Assembly (NCBI GenBank): GCA_965198875.1
Contig: CBDAPU010000001.1
Coordinates: 186,001 to 250,000, forward strand
DNA: 64,000 bases
Reading direction: 5' to 3'
Origin: CBDAPU01 sp965198875
GTDB lineage: Bacteria; Pseudomonadota; Gammaproteobacteria; Eutrophobiales; Eutrophobiaceae
Numbering within the stretch: position 1 is the first letter of the stretch; every line of letters begins with the position of its first letter. Positions 17,602 through 27,060 of the stretch are shown here, piece after piece. A program made the translations under genes and the position numbers. The notes beneath the pieces were generated by a model. The model made no database searches. It saw nothing but the letters and a program-made list of their open reading frames with translations, and was not told the origin of the DNA.

Positions 17602-19707
17602 ATGCGTTTGAAACAACATGCTCTGATCTGGTCAATGATCTTCTCATCACTGCTGATCACACACCCCGCTGCCGCACAAAACCCCGACAACAACACTACG
17701 GACGAGATTGTTGTTAAGGGAAAATACCTGTCAATAGAGAAGGTGCATTCGGTGAAGACGCCGACGCCGATCATTGACGTGCCGCAAAGCCTGAGCATCT
17801 TCACGGCCGAGATGATGAGACAACAGGGCCTTGACAGTCTCGGCGACATCATCAGCTACGCACCCGGCGTCAACTCCTCCCAGGGTGAGGGTCATCGGGA
17901 TGCGGTCGTGTTTCGCGGCGTCCGCTCCACGGCCGACTTTTTCATTGATGGCGTTCGTGATGACGTCCAGTATTATCGACCGCTGTACAACATTGAGCAG
18001 GTCGAGATCCTGCGCGGCCCGAACGCACTGCTCTTTGGGCGCGGCGGCACTGGCGGGGCGCTGAATCGGGTGCTGAAAAAAGGCGTACTCAATGAGCGTT
18101 TCAGCGCTTACTCAGCCGGTGTCGATACCTTTGGTGAGCATTATGCCCAGGCGGACGGCAACCTTGCCCTTGGCGAGCGTGCGGCTGCTCGGCTGAACGC
18201 CTACTACGCCGGGCTGAACAATCATCGTGATTTCTATGCTGGCGAGCGCTTTGGCGTCAACCCAAGCATCCGCTTCGAGCCGGGGCCGGCCACAGGGCTG
18301 GATATATCCTATGAATATATCCATCACGAGCGCTTTATTGATCGCGGCATTCCAACCGGCACGGACGGCAGACCTGTTAGCGCCCTCAAAGATATTGTGT
18401 TCGCCGATCCGATCCTCAATCAGGCGGACATTGAAGCCCATGTATTTCGTGTGGCGCTGGAGCATGAATTTTTGGATAATCTGAAAGGCCATTTCACTGT
18501 GCTCCACGGCGACTACGACAAGGCGTATCAGAACTTCTACGCATCGGGCTATGATCAGGCGAGCGCGCCGGATGTGGTGACGACAGATGGCTATGTGGAC
18601 GCCACCGCTCGAGAAAACACGATCTTCTCAGCGAACCTGATCGGGGACTTTACCAGCGGCGGCATTGAGCATACCGTACTCTTTGGCGGTGAGTACATCG
18701 CCACCTCATCGGATCAGGATCGCTTCAATGCCTTCTGGAATACCACGCTGGATGACAACGAGATTTTCACCATCGCCCGGCCGCTCAATGTCAGCGGCGG
18801 CCGTGGCGTCAATGCAACCGGCGCCATGGCGATGAACAGTTTCACGACAGATCAAAATGACGATACCCGCGTCTGGCTCGATGTTTATTCCGTCTATATT
18901 CAGGATCAGCTTGAAGTCACCGATTGGCTGGATGTTGTTTTAGGCGCCCGCTTTGACCGCTTTGACATCAGTGTTTTTAATGTTATAGATAATGAAACCC
19001 GTACCCGAGCGGACGAGGCGATCTCACCCCGTGCCGGGGTCATTCTCAAACCACGGGAGAGCATCTCCCTCTACGCCAGCTACAGCGAGAGCTTCCTGCC
19101 GCGCAGTGGCGAGCAGTTTGCGAACATCAATGGCACGGCGAACCAACTGGAGCCGGATGAGTTTGCAAGCTGGGAGGTGGGCGTAAAATGGGACGTGGCG
19201 CCAACCTTGAGTCTCACGGCGGCCTATTTTCAGAACGAGCAGACCCGTGCGGATCGAGACAACATAACCGGCGAGCAGTTTGAAGTGAGAGGGCTTGAAA
19301 TTGACGGGCTTGAGCTTCAGCTTCAGGGACAGCTCTTCGAGCGCCTGTCCTTCTATGGCGGCTACAGTTATCTTAAAGGAGAAACCGGCGCAGGCGCTAA
19401 GCCTCGGGAGTTGCCGGAAAATGCGCTGTATTTCTGGGGCAATTATGCTCTTACGGATCGCATGGGCCTGGGTCTTGGCATGACCCACCAGGGTAGCTCC
19501 CTGATCCAGGATGGCGGCGCTGAGGTGTTGCCGGCCTATACCCGCATTGACGCCTCGGCCTACTACGACTTCTCTGATAAGATCCGCCTTCAGTTCAACA
19601 TCGAAAACCTGACCGATACGCGCTACTTCCCGCACGCACACAGCACGCATCAGGCGAGCGTGGGGGCGCCAATCAATGCGCTGTTTTCCGTCAGCGGGAA
19701 GTTCTAA
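17602..19707 (+). CDS. TonB-dependent siderophore receptor
   Basis: About 701 residues. A signal peptide (MRLKQHALIWSMIFSSLLIT, cleavage after AAAQ) precedes a TonB-box-like DEIVVKG. The plug is of the ferric-siderophore class (TPIIDVPQSLSIFT, VNSSQGEGHRDAVVFRG, YNIEQVEILRGPNALLFGRG), and the barrel ends with the classic C-terminal phenylalanine (LFSVSGKF). The open frame extends to 17497, but the ATG at 17602 has a GAGGAG ribosome-binding site and begins the signal peptide. Two Fur-box-like sites upstream and a strong terminator downstream make it a single-gene iron-regulated unit. The siderophore cannot be named from sequence. Confidence 0.92.
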   Translation: MRLKQHALIWSMIFSSLLITHPAAAQNPDNNTTDEIVVKGKYLSIEKVHSVKTPTPIIDVPQSLSIFTAEMMRQQGLDSLGDIISYAPGVNSSQGEGHRDAVVFRGVRSTADFFIDGVRDDVQYYRPLYNIEQVEILRGPNALLFGRGGTGGALNRVLKKGVLNERFSAYSAGVDTFGEHYAQADGNLALGERAAARLNAYYAGLNNHRDFYAGERFGVNPSIRFEPGPATGLDISYEYIHHERFIDRGIPTGTDGRPVSALKDIVFADPILNQADIEAHVFRVALEHEFLDNLKGHFTVLHGDYDKAYQNFYASGYDQASAPDVVTTDGYVDATARENTIFSANLIGDFTSGGIEHTVLFGGEYIATSSDQDRFNAFWNTTLDDNEIFTIARPLNVSGGRGVNATGAMAMNSFTTDQNDDTRVWLDVYSVYIQDQLEVTDWLDVVLGARFDRFDISVFNVIDNETRTRADEAISPRAGVILKPRESISLYASYSESFLPRSGEQFANINGTANQLEPDEFASWEVGVKWDVAPTLSLTAAYFQNEQTRADRDNITGEQFEVRGLEIDGLELQLQGQLFERLSFYGGYSYLKGETGAGAKPRELPENALYFWGNYALTDRMGLGLGMTHQGSSLIQDGGAEVLPAYTRIDASAYYDFSDKIRLQFNIENLTDTRYFPHAHSTHQASVGAPINALFSVSGKF

Positions 19708-19732
19708 GGGCAAGATGCGCCGTGACTACAGA

Positions 19733-19759
19733 AGCGTGAGAGGAATCTTACGCTTTTTT
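19733..19759 (+). terminator. Rho-independent terminator after the siderophore receptor
   Basis: A 9-bp stem (AGCGTGAGA with TCTTACGCT, one G-T pair) with a GGAA loop is followed by TTTTT. It lies 25 nt after the receptor stop. Confidence 0.85.
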
Positions 19760-19801
19760 ATTGAGGGTAGTCATAGCCTTCTTTCCCGAGTATCCCGGGA
19801 T

Positions 19802-19985
19802 TTAGCTAACAAGTCTTAAAGGGACAGGCAAGTCGCGCACCCGTATACCACTGGCTGCATAAAGTGCATTACACAGTGCCGGTAAAAACGGTGACATAGG
19901 CGGTTCACCCACGCCTTTGGGCGGCGCATTGCTTTTTACTACATGCACGTCACAAAGCGGGAGCTGATTTATTCTTGCAACGAAA
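19802..19985 (-). pseudogene. C-terminal fragment of a xanthine dehydrogenase-family molybdopterin subunit
   Basis: The last 60 residues of a - strand frame read FVARINQLP, HVVKSNAPPKGVGEPP and FLPALCNALYAASGIRVR, then LPVPL. This matches the extreme C-terminus of the large molybdopterin-binding subunit of isoquinoline-oxidoreductase/aldehyde-dehydrogenase-type enzymes, normally over 700 residues. Upstream (to 20116) the frame no longer resembles the family and the rest of the gene is absent. I read this as the relic of a deleted gene. Confidence 0.7.
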
Positions 19986-20177
19986 GCGGGTGGATGATCA
20001 CGAATAACATGTGTCTTCGAAGACCCCCATGAGGCGAGATACTTTGATGATGTTGCCCCTCTCTTCGGCCAGATTGAATAACCCGGCCCGGTGCGTTGTG
20101 TGATCGGCTTATCCATCCTTAAACATCAGGGCAAGCCCTTCTCGTTGCTGATAATATGAGGTTTGCGCTTTTTTTAC

Positions 20178-20252
20178 ATGTCAGGGATCAGTGGCATGTC
20201 GCAACTGCTGGATCTCAAACAGCCGTTATTTCTCATCGCCTCGCTGCTGTGA
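20178..20252 (+). CDS. Possible 24-residue small ORF before a terminator
   Basis: An ATG-initiated frame (MSGISGMSQLLDLKQPLFLI, then ASLL) stops immediately before a hairpin plus T-run at 20253-20282. It may be a leader-type small ORF or the tail of a decayed membrane protein. There is no clear ribosome-binding site and I do not recognise it. Confidence 0.2.
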   Translation: MSGISGMSQLLDLKQPLFLIASLL

Positions 20253-20282
20253 CGGGCGGGGTTTCTGCCTGCCCGGTTTTTT
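20253..20282 (+). terminator. Rho-independent terminator or attenuator upstream of the Mpo1-like gene
   Basis: An 8-bp stem (CGGGCGGG with CCTGCCCG, one G-T pair) and a 7-nt loop are followed by TTTTTT. It ends 16 nt before the ATG at 20299, so it either ends an upstream transcript or attenuates the gene that follows. Confidence 0.65.
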
Positions 20283-20298
20283 GTTAGAATTTTGCTTT

Positions 20299-20607
20299 AT
20301 GGGTGATGCTGATTATTCTTCGTTTCAGGATTTTTATCCTTTTTATTTAAGTGAGCATAAAAACAGGACCTGCAGAAGGTTGCACTTCCTGGGCTCATCC
20401 CTTGTGATATTCACCCTGATCATGACATTGATAACGGCCAGGTGGTTTTTATTGTTACTGCTACCCATCCTCGGTTATGGGTTTGCGTGGGCTGGTCATG
20501 TCCTCTTCGAGAAAAACAGGCCGACCACATTTCAATATCCTTTGTATAGTTTTATCGGCGACTGGATCATGTACCGGGACATGTTGACGGGGAGAATTAA
20601 ATTTTAG
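20299..20607 (+). CDS. Mpo1-like (DUF962) small membrane protein
   Basis: 102 residues. The DUF962 pattern is visible: FYLSEHKNRTCRRLHFLGSS, a central pair of membrane helices, a GYGFAWAGHVLFEKNRPTTF segment and GDWIMY near the end. Conserved histidines (H in SEHKN, RRLHF, AGHV) correspond to those thought to bind iron in yeast Mpo1, a dioxygenase for 2-hydroxy fatty acids. The bacterial function is not established. The ATG at 20299 starts directly before the conserved region; upstream codons in the frame are not family-like. Confidence 0.82.
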   Translation: MGDADYSSFQDFYPFYLSEHKNRTCRRLHFLGSSLVIFTLIMTLITARWFLLLLLPILGYGFAWAGHVLFEKNRPTTFQYPLYSFIGDWIMYRDMLTGRIKF

Positions 20608-20832
20608 CTCTCCTGAGGGTAATCGACCAAATGGATTTTCGTGTGCATTTCCAGTACAAAAAGTCAGCAAGCGCCACCCCTCGTCCATTTGAGTGCGAAA
20701 ATTATAAACTTCCGCCCATCTTCGATGCGACAGGGGGATTCACTCGATTGCCTGTGATAAAAATAACCGCAGCTTTCACAGCCGCGTTTTTCTGTTTTCT
20801 GTAGCCCCTGGTTATTCTCAATTTGTCTGGCT

Positions 20833-23800
20833 TTAGAAGCGATAACGCAGGCCGAACTGAATGCGGTACGCCGAGGGAATACGCGCAATGTTCGGGTTTG
20901 TGGCCGTTGCCGTCGCTGAGCCGGACGGGCTGTAGATGAACTCTGTGCCGTCATCGCTGATCGCAACATCCGCAAGCGGCACGTTGGATGGCTGGAAGAT
21001 GGCGTCCAACCGGCCCCAGTCCCGATTGATCAGGTTACCCAGGTTTTCAATGTCCAGAATGAACTCAACCTGGTGATCATCAAACAGAGTCACTTCCTGT
21101 AGAAAACGCATATTGATCTGGTTTATCCAGCCGGTGCGACAGGCATTGCGGGCAATGATCGCGCCGCGGTATTCAGACAAGCAGTCATCACCGTCGATCA
21201 GCTTATCAAGGCTGGCGAGGAAACCCGTCTCGCCCGTTACGATGGGGTCATCCAGACCTGTTGGAACATAGAAGAGGTTCGGGCCCGGGTTGTCAGGCGA
21301 TGCGAAGTCGGAGAGGGTCGCGCCGCCAAATGCGCCTGTGCCATTGAAGATGTAGCTGAAGTTCCGACCAGAACGTCCGCTGTAGAAGACGCTCAACTGC
21401 GTCCTGTTGCCCGCCCAGATCTGCTTCTCCCAGGAGAGGGTCGCGGTAATCCGGTGCGGCACCTCAAAGCGGGATGTTGAGACGTCCGGATTATTCAGAT
21501 CACGCTGTGGGTCGAACGCGAAGGTCTCAAAGGCGACGAAGCGGTTGTATGACCGTACCTCTTCCACCTTCTGGTAGGTGTAACCCAAGGTGGCAGCGAA
21601 GCGCCCCCAATCTGTTTCAAAGTCTTTTGCACCATCGAGGGAGAGGATGGTGCTGCCGCCACGGCTGCTGTTGGTGACGATGTAGTCGGAGTCATTAAAG
21701 CCGTTGTTGCTGTAGATTGGGCGACCATCCGGCGCCGTACCGACAACTGTCCGGCGGCCCTCAAAAATGTCATAGGCATGTTTGTTGTCGGTGATGATGG
21801 CTTCCGCCGTGAAGCGCCAGTCCTCACCCAGGCCGATGCTGGAGAAGTCGGCGACATAGTCAAACGCCAGGTGATATTTCCAGGCGGAGAGCAGTTCAAA
21901 ATCGGGGGCAATCGCGTCCACCTCAGCGGTGGGGCTGGCTGCGAGGAATGGCTGGAAGCGAGAAGAGACGGCATCGGCGTCAGGCAGGTCTGTTGCCGTC
22001 TGTGCAATCAGATCGGCGAGTTGAGCTTCAGGCGACGGCGCAAAGAAACTGGCGAAGGTGCGAGTGACGCCGTTGCCCGCATAGCTGTTATACAGGAAGA
22101 CAAGTGGCGTACCACCACCAAACAGACCAGCGCCGCCGCGAACGGTCAAGCGGTCGGTGGCTCCCCAGTTAAAGCCAAAGCGCGGCAGGAGCAGGTCTTT
22201 GCCGTCCAGGTTTTCGGTATTGTCGAAGCCGTTGCGGGCGGCAAAATGGGGGTTCAGCGGCACTTCATCACGGTTATTGAGGAAGTCATAGCGGACGCCA
22301 AACTTCAGTGTCAGTGTGTCTGTGACCAGCCACTCGTCCTGGAGGTAAACCGAGTTGGTATCCAGATCGAATACCCCGTCAGCGTCTTCAACGACGCCGG
22401 TGTTGGAACCACCAAAAAGGACGGAGCCAATCACCCTGTTTTCAAGATCGTCAAGGCCATTAAAGTTCACCTGGCCACGAGAGTATGGCAGGAACACGTT
22501 GCTGACAGAGTTGCGTTCCTGCTCGAAACCAAAGGTGATGGTGTGGTTTGCGGCGCTGTAGTCACCCTTCAGGCGGAAGATGCGCGAGCGGTTGTCGAGC
22601 GTATTGTTGTGGCGGAAACGGTCACCTCCGGCACCGATAAAGCCACCCGACGGCAGGCTAATGCCAAAGTCCGGCGTTGAGCTGTCAATACTCACCTGAC
22701 GGTTTTTCACATCCTTGTAGCCAAACTTCACCTCTGTGGAGAAGTGCTCCGTCCAGTCCGAGAAGACCTGCAAGCCATAGCTGTTAAGGCGTTCATTGAT
22801 GTTGTAACGGCCGGAGTTGAGGATAGCGAGTTCCGGGAAGTCATCAAAGATCACATCGCCGTCCGCACGTTGGTACGTGGCTGTGGCGCGATGATCTGCA
22901 TGGATGTTCCAGTCGATTTTCAGCAGGATTTTCTCGTCTTCATCGCGATCAGATGTCGCGAAAGGGCCTGCTTCAAAGCCATAAACATCGCGGAAAATCC
23001 GCCGTGCCCGATCAACATCGGCCTGGGTGACGCCAGGAATATTGTCGATGGTTTGCGTATTGGCCGGGCGTGTGGTCTCAAACGTCTCGTAGTTGGCGAA
23101 GAAGAACAGCCTGTCTTTGATGATTGGGCCGCCAAAGGTGGCGCCATAGGTTGCCTCATCAAAGTCACCGATGGCCAGCTCCTGATTGCCGCTGCGGTTG
23201 CCGGTCAGGCCATCATCGGTGTAGAAGCCGTAAGCGGTACCCTGGAATTCGTTGCTGCCTGAGCGGGTAACAATGTTGATGTTACCGCCCAGGAAATTGC
23301 CGTAGGTGACATCAAACGGGGCGAGGTTCACATTGATCGCGCCAATGGCGTCGATTGAAATGGGCGCGCGCTGGGTGGCGGACGCATTCAGCGACAGACC
23401 GAAGTTGTCGTTTTGTGCAACACCGTCAACCGTCAGGTTATTGAAGCGGAAGTTCTGGCCGGCGATTGAGACGGCGGGGCCGCGTGGCACACTGTCATCC
23501 ACCAGAATTTTTGAATCTGTCTCAAGCGTGCTCACAAAATCACGGGCAATCGAGGGTGTGGCGTCGATGACGTCACGACCAAAGTCACGGGCCGGGCCGG
23601 CGCGCAATGCAAAGGTAGCGCCGCTGGCGGTTACAGTGATCTCCTCGATGGCCGCCGAGGAAACCGCTTCGGCCCGGGCGCGCAGCACAACCGCTTCTGT
23701 CTCGCCAAGATCAAGGAAGATGTTGTCGATGCTGTCAGGGGCATTGGCGATCACGCGGGACTGATCTGTCAGCCGAACACGATAGGGGCCGCCGATGGCT

Positions 23801-24027
23801 AAGCCTTTGGCGTTGATGAGGCCGGAATTGTTGGTGACTCGGTTAAAGGTTCGGCCGGTCGGCACATGTCGGACCGTGACCGATACGCCAGCGAGGTTAT
23901 CGCCTGTGGCGTCCTCAACGCGTACCCGGATGCTCGATGTGGTATTTTGGGCATATGCAGGGGCGCTCATTGCGACAACCGAAGTCGCAACAGAGGCCAG
24001 TAATGCCATGCGTCTAATTGATTGCAT
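20833..24027 (-). CDS. Large TonB-dependent receptor with N-terminal carboxypeptidase-regulatory-like domain (Oar-like)
   Basis: 1064 residues. A signal peptide (cleavage after AYAQ, near residue 27) is followed by a beta-sandwich segment (SIRVRVEDATGDNLAGVSVT, about residues 32-110), then a TonB plug (EEITVTAS, VDGVAQNDNFGLS, NINIVTRSG) and a long barrel ending in RIQFGLRYRF. This is the Oar/OmpA-related subgroup of TonB receptors; the Myxococcus member Oar is needed for secretion of a protease. The ligand here is unknown. It stands alone, with a 436-nt gap upstream. Confidence 0.9.
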   Translation of the reverse strand: MQSIRRMALLASVATSVVAMSAPAYAQNTTSSIRVRVEDATGDNLAGVSVTVRHVPTGRTFNRVTNNSGLINAKGLAIGGPYRVRLTDQSRVIANAPDSIDNIFLDLGETEAVVLRARAEAVSSAAIEEITVTASGATFALRAGPARDFGRDVIDATPSIARDFVSTLETDSKILVDDSVPRGPAVSIAGQNFRFNNLTVDGVAQNDNFGLSLNASATQRAPISIDAIGAINVNLAPFDVTYGNFLGGNINIVTRSGSNEFQGTAYGFYTDDGLTGNRSGNQELAIGDFDEATYGATFGGPIIKDRLFFFANYETFETTRPANTQTIDNIPGVTQADVDRARRIFRDVYGFEAGPFATSDRDEDEKILLKIDWNIHADHRATATYQRADGDVIFDDFPELAILNSGRYNINERLNSYGLQVFSDWTEHFSTEVKFGYKDVKNRQVSIDSSTPDFGISLPSGGFIGAGGDRFRHNNTLDNRSRIFRLKGDYSAANHTITFGFEQERNSVSNVFLPYSRGQVNFNGLDDLENRVIGSVLFGGSNTGVVEDADGVFDLDTNSVYLQDEWLVTDTLTLKFGVRYDFLNNRDEVPLNPHFAARNGFDNTENLDGKDLLLPRFGFNWGATDRLTVRGGAGLFGGGTPLVFLYNSYAGNGVTRTFASFFAPSPEAQLADLIAQTATDLPDADAVSSRFQPFLAASPTAEVDAIAPDFELLSAWKYHLAFDYVADFSSIGLGEDWRFTAEAIITDNKHAYDIFEGRRTVVGTAPDGRPIYSNNGFNDSDYIVTNSSRGGSTILSLDGAKDFETDWGRFAATLGYTYQKVEEVRSYNRFVAFETFAFDPQRDLNNPDVSTSRFEVPHRITATLSWEKQIWAGNRTQLSVFYSGRSGRNFSYIFNGTGAFGGATLSDFASPDNPGPNLFYVPTGLDDPIVTGETGFLASLDKLIDGDDCLSEYRGAIIARNACRTGWINQINMRFLQEVTLFDDHQVEFILDIENLGNLINRDWGRLDAIFQPSNVPLADVAISDDGTEFIYSPSGSATATATNPNIARIPSAYRIQFGLRYRF

Positions 24028-24463
24028 TGATTCTCCCGTGCGTCTTCAGGCTTTATTGCGACCGATCAGAGCCGCAACACAAAGGCTACTTCTCTGGATC
24101 ACAGCTTGTTTGTGCTGTGATTGCAGGCACCTGGAACAGGCTGACATGGGCAGTAAAATAAAACTTGGCTGATCCGTCAAGATTTCGCTCAAACCATTCA
24201 TAAAGTTCAGGAGCTTAAAATGATGGCAGGCATGAGAGATGGAATAATTTTTAAGAGGTTAAAGTTAAATGGGACAGGTTGTTTTCTGACTTTCGCCGAA
24301 GAGAAAGAATCACCCTGTTTAACTAACAATCAATGCGGCAGGGAGGCAATGCGATGCCATTCACCAGTGCCAGGGGGTCCCATCAAGTCGTTATGATCAA
24401 AGGCAAAGTGGGCGCATCGCAACCCCAGGGGCATGGATGACGGCGGGCAAGATTAAACCCATG
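24028..24463. other. Intergenic region, no gene recognised
   Basis: About 436 bases between the Oar-like receptor start and the end of the second P-II-like gene. It must contain the receptor promoter. I see no coding frame, strong hairpin or repeat that I can defend. Confidence 0.4.
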
Positions 24464-24805
24464 TTATTCTTCTTGAGGAACGTCAGGCAGGGTAAACGGG
24501 GCGCCAGAATGTAATCTGGATAGATACATCATCCCGCCGTGGGGACGATTTATATCGGCAGTAAGATAAATATAGTCGAATAACTCATCGGCCTGCGCCG
24601 CCGGTACCATGACGTTGAGTATTTCTTTCTCTGTTTGCTCTCCAGCGCCACGATACTGCTGTGGCGTCAGCCTGCCCATACCACGGGCATGGTTTATGTT
24701 GGCGGTATAGATGTTTTTCTCATCTTTTAGTTTTTCAATAACGTGAAAAGCCATCCCATGGGGAAGGATGCAGGTGATGAGTTTATGCTGGGCGAGGCTC
24801 TCCAC
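24464..24805 (-). CDS. P-II-like protein (second copy of the DUF1538 operon)
   Basis: 113 residues with the ferredoxin-like P-II fold pattern: HKLITCILPHGMAFHVIEKL, an ARG turn in the T-loop region, then EKEILNVMVPAAQADELFDY and a C-terminal beta strand (GGMMYLSRL). It is more divergent than the gene upstream and lacks the canonical uridylylated tyrosine context of GlnB. It starts with GTG, 5 nt after the preceding P-II gene stops. Its position suggests it senses a metabolite and regulates the DUF1538 membrane protein. Confidence 0.7.
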   Translation of the reverse strand: MESLAQHKLITCILPHGMAFHVIEKLKDEKNIYTANINHARGMGRLTPQQYRGAGEQTEKEILNVMVPAAQADELFDYIYLTADINRPHGGMMYLSRLHSGAPFTLPDVPQEE

Positions 24806-24810
24806 GTTGG

Positions 24811-25194
24811 CTAGGTCACTGTGGTGGTTGATGATGCGCCAAGCAAGCTGTTGGCAATTTCCTCAGGTATGTATGTTGCGGCTTTTTCCAACGGCGTGAC
24901 ATACATAAAACCCATGCCCGGCACATCGAGCTTCCCCGCCACGAACATGCGATCAAATACCCGGTTTACCTGATCTGTCGATACAACGATATTGATGACT
25001 TCTTTTTCAACCTCCAGCGCAAAGCCGAGCACACCCAGCCTTTCCCGAATACCATCACCCCTGGCGTAGTAGATGGTGGCGCCCTGTGCACCGGCTTCCT
25101 GGGCGGCATGCACAATATTATCGGCAAAACCTTTTTGTACGATGCACGTGATCAGCGCCACATCCGTTAAGACGATAATCTCTTTCTGGCTCAT
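24811..25194 (-). CDS. P-II family regulatory protein
   Basis: 127 residues resembling the P-II signal-transduction family: VALITCIVQKGFADNIVHAA, the T-loop entry GAQGATIYYARG, then EKEVINIVVSTDQVNRVFDR and GMGFMYVTPLEKA. Classical P-II proteins bind ATP/ADP and 2-oxoglutarate and regulate transporters such as AmtB. Here the start codon overlaps the DUF1538 stop as ATGA, so translation is coupled to that membrane protein, its probable target. The exact ligand is unknown. Confidence 0.78.
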   Translation of the reverse strand: MSQKEIIVLTDVALITCIVQKGFADNIVHAAQEAGAQGATIYYARGDGIRERLGVLGFALEVEKEVINIVVSTDQVNRVFDRMFVAGKLDVPGMGFMYVTPLEKAATYIPEEIANSLLGASSTTTVT

Positions 25195-26945
25195 GCCGCC
25201 GCCTCCGCCTCAGTCAGTTCGTGCCGCCGTTTGACTTTCCATCGTACCCATAGCCCTGTTATCATAACGGAAATAATAGGACACACCGACGCCATGGAGA
25301 GGATCCCAAATCCCTCCACCGCACCCACGGCATCGCCAAATCCCAGGCCCATAACCAATACCAAGGGCACAGTAACCGGCCCGGTCGTAACACCAGCGCT
25401 GTCCCAAGCGATGTTGACGTACTCCTCCGTTGAAAAAAACGTCAGCGCCAATGCGATCAAATAACCGGGTATTAACAGCCAGCCTGTGTGGATCGAGAAG
25501 ATGATCTTCATGACGCCAATGGCAATGCCCGTACCCACGCCAATCGATACCGCATACATCAGCATAGACTTCTTAAAAGCGCCGTTGCTCAGGTTTTCAA
25601 CGGTGAAACCCAGCGCATTCAAGGCCGGCTCCGCCAATGTGGCGCCAAACCCCAAAAGCCAGGCAAAGACAGCGGCGATTAAAATACCCATGCCATAAGG
25701 ATACAGTGGTGAGCCTGTTACCAGTTCAACACGGGTAAACGCTGCCGGGATCAAGCCACCTGATTGCCCGCCCAGGTTGGCCAGACCATAACTCAGGCCG
25801 ATGTTAAAGATGATCATGCCCAACAGGCAAAGCGTGATCCCGTAGAGCGTCAGCGCAAAATCCCGAACCCGCTCTTTTAAGATGTACGTCAATACAAGAA
25901 ACAGAAAAATAACCAACGGCACTATCGCCCGTATGCCCATGATGATCTCATTCCAGGGGGTCTGTTGGCGCCAATGAGCGTTCGTCTGGGCGATGGCAAT
26001 CGCACCGGCATTCTCAATAATCTCCTCGGGCGTGGTGATGACGGAGATCACCAGGGCGAGTATTTCAACGCCTATGATGGGAAACAGCGAGGCAAGCGTC
26101 ACTATGCCGAATCCGGATAAAGAAGATCGCCCTTTGCCAGCGGCAGCGGCGATACCGATCCCCAATGACAACACCAGCGGCACCGTCACCGGGCCGGTCG
26201 TGATGGCGCCACAGTCCCAGGCTAAACCGATCATCTTGCTGAGCTCCGGGTCCGCCATGATGTGGCCGGTTAGCCCTAATGTGGGGATCACCGTCAAATA
26301 AATAAGCGGTTTAAGGCTCCAGCCGTACAGGAACCGCAACGTCCCCAAAACGGCAGCCGTACCCACACCCATCCCCACCACCAACACCAGCATGCCCGCC
26401 CATTCATTCAACAGGGCGTAGAGATAAGGAGCGGTATTCACATCAACGATGGCGCCTGTTGTCCTGAGCGCACCGATAGCGGGCTCTGCAAATGTTACGC
26501 CGATACCGAGGAGAAAGGCGATCAACAAGACAACGGACAGTGGCGATTTGCCCGGCAATATGTTGCCGATGGTCTGCCCAAAGGGCATCAAGCTGATCTT
26601 TAGCCCCTCCATGAACAACATTAAACCAATGATGACGGATAATAATCCGGCGGTGATCACCCAGGCGTTAGCGATATCCTGTTTCAGGATCAGTAGCTGG
26701 AATAAACACAAGTATAAAGCCAGTGGTACCACCGCTTTGATTTGTTCTAATAGCCTGACGCTGACATAGAGCTGAATGATTTTATAGGCATGCAGGCGTT
26801 TAATCTTCACCCTGGATGCACGGTAGGGGATATCATTGCCTTCGCCATCCCGCTCAGATTGGGGCGCCAGCTTGTTATAACTGATATAACGCTGATGGAC
26901 ATTGATCGCCTTCTGATATCTTGCAAAGCGGATCTCTTTCACCAT
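25191..26945 (-). CDS. DUF1538 membrane protein with two repeats
   Basis: About 584 residues. After a soluble N-terminus come many hydrophobic segments forming two homologous halves. Each half carries a TFAEPAIGAL / TLAEPALNAL element and a downstream AWD...TTGPVTVPLVL element (AWDCGAITTGPVTVPLVL and AWDSAGVTTGPVTVPLVL). This internal duplication is typical of transporters, and DUF1538 has no assigned substrate. The ATG at 26945 is preceded by an AGAGAG stretch; a start at 26987 is possible. The two coupled P-II-like genes suggest a transporter gated by cellular energy or nitrogen/carbon state. Confidence 0.8.
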   Translation of the reverse strand: MVKEIRFARYQKAINVHQRYISYNKLAPQSERDGEGNDIPYRASRVKIKRLHAYKIIQLYVSVRLLEQIKAVVPLALYLCLFQLLILKQDIANAWVITAGLLSVIIGLMLFMEGLKISLMPFGQTIGNILPGKSPLSVVLLIAFLLGIGVTFAEPAIGALRTTGAIVDVNTAPYLYALLNEWAGMLVLVVGMGVGTAAVLGTLRFLYGWSLKPLIYLTVIPTLGLTGHIMADPELSKMIGLAWDCGAITTGPVTVPLVLSLGIGIAAAAGKGRSSLSGFGIVTLASLFPIIGVEILALVISVITTPEEIIENAGAIAIAQTNAHWRQQTPWNEIIMGIRAIVPLVIFLFLVLTYILKERVRDFALTLYGITLCLLGMIIFNIGLSYGLANLGGQSGGLIPAAFTRVELVTGSPLYPYGMGILIAAVFAWLLGFGATLAEPALNALGFTVENLSNGAFKKSMLMYAVSIGVGTGIAIGVMKIIFSIHTGWLLIPGYLIALALTFFSTEEYVNIAWDSAGVTTGPVTVPLVLVMGLGFGDAVGAVEGFGILSMASVCPIISVMITGLWVRWKVKRRHELTEAEAAA

Positions 26946-27060
26946 CTTTATCTCTCTGTCCTGGGTTGACTGGCGTATAACACGCAAAAAACAGGCTTGT
27001 TTTCAGGGCGCTCTGAAAAGGCGCTTTGGTTATCCATGATGAGCAACATCTGATCCGCTT

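Noticed and set aside
19024..19713. 229-codon frame antisense to the siderophore receptor
   Set aside because: Overlaps the well-supported receptor and has no recognisable features.
21778..22680. 300-codon frame antisense to the Oar-like receptor
   Set aside because: Typical shadow frame of a GC-rich coding region; valine- and alanine-rich composition without motifs.
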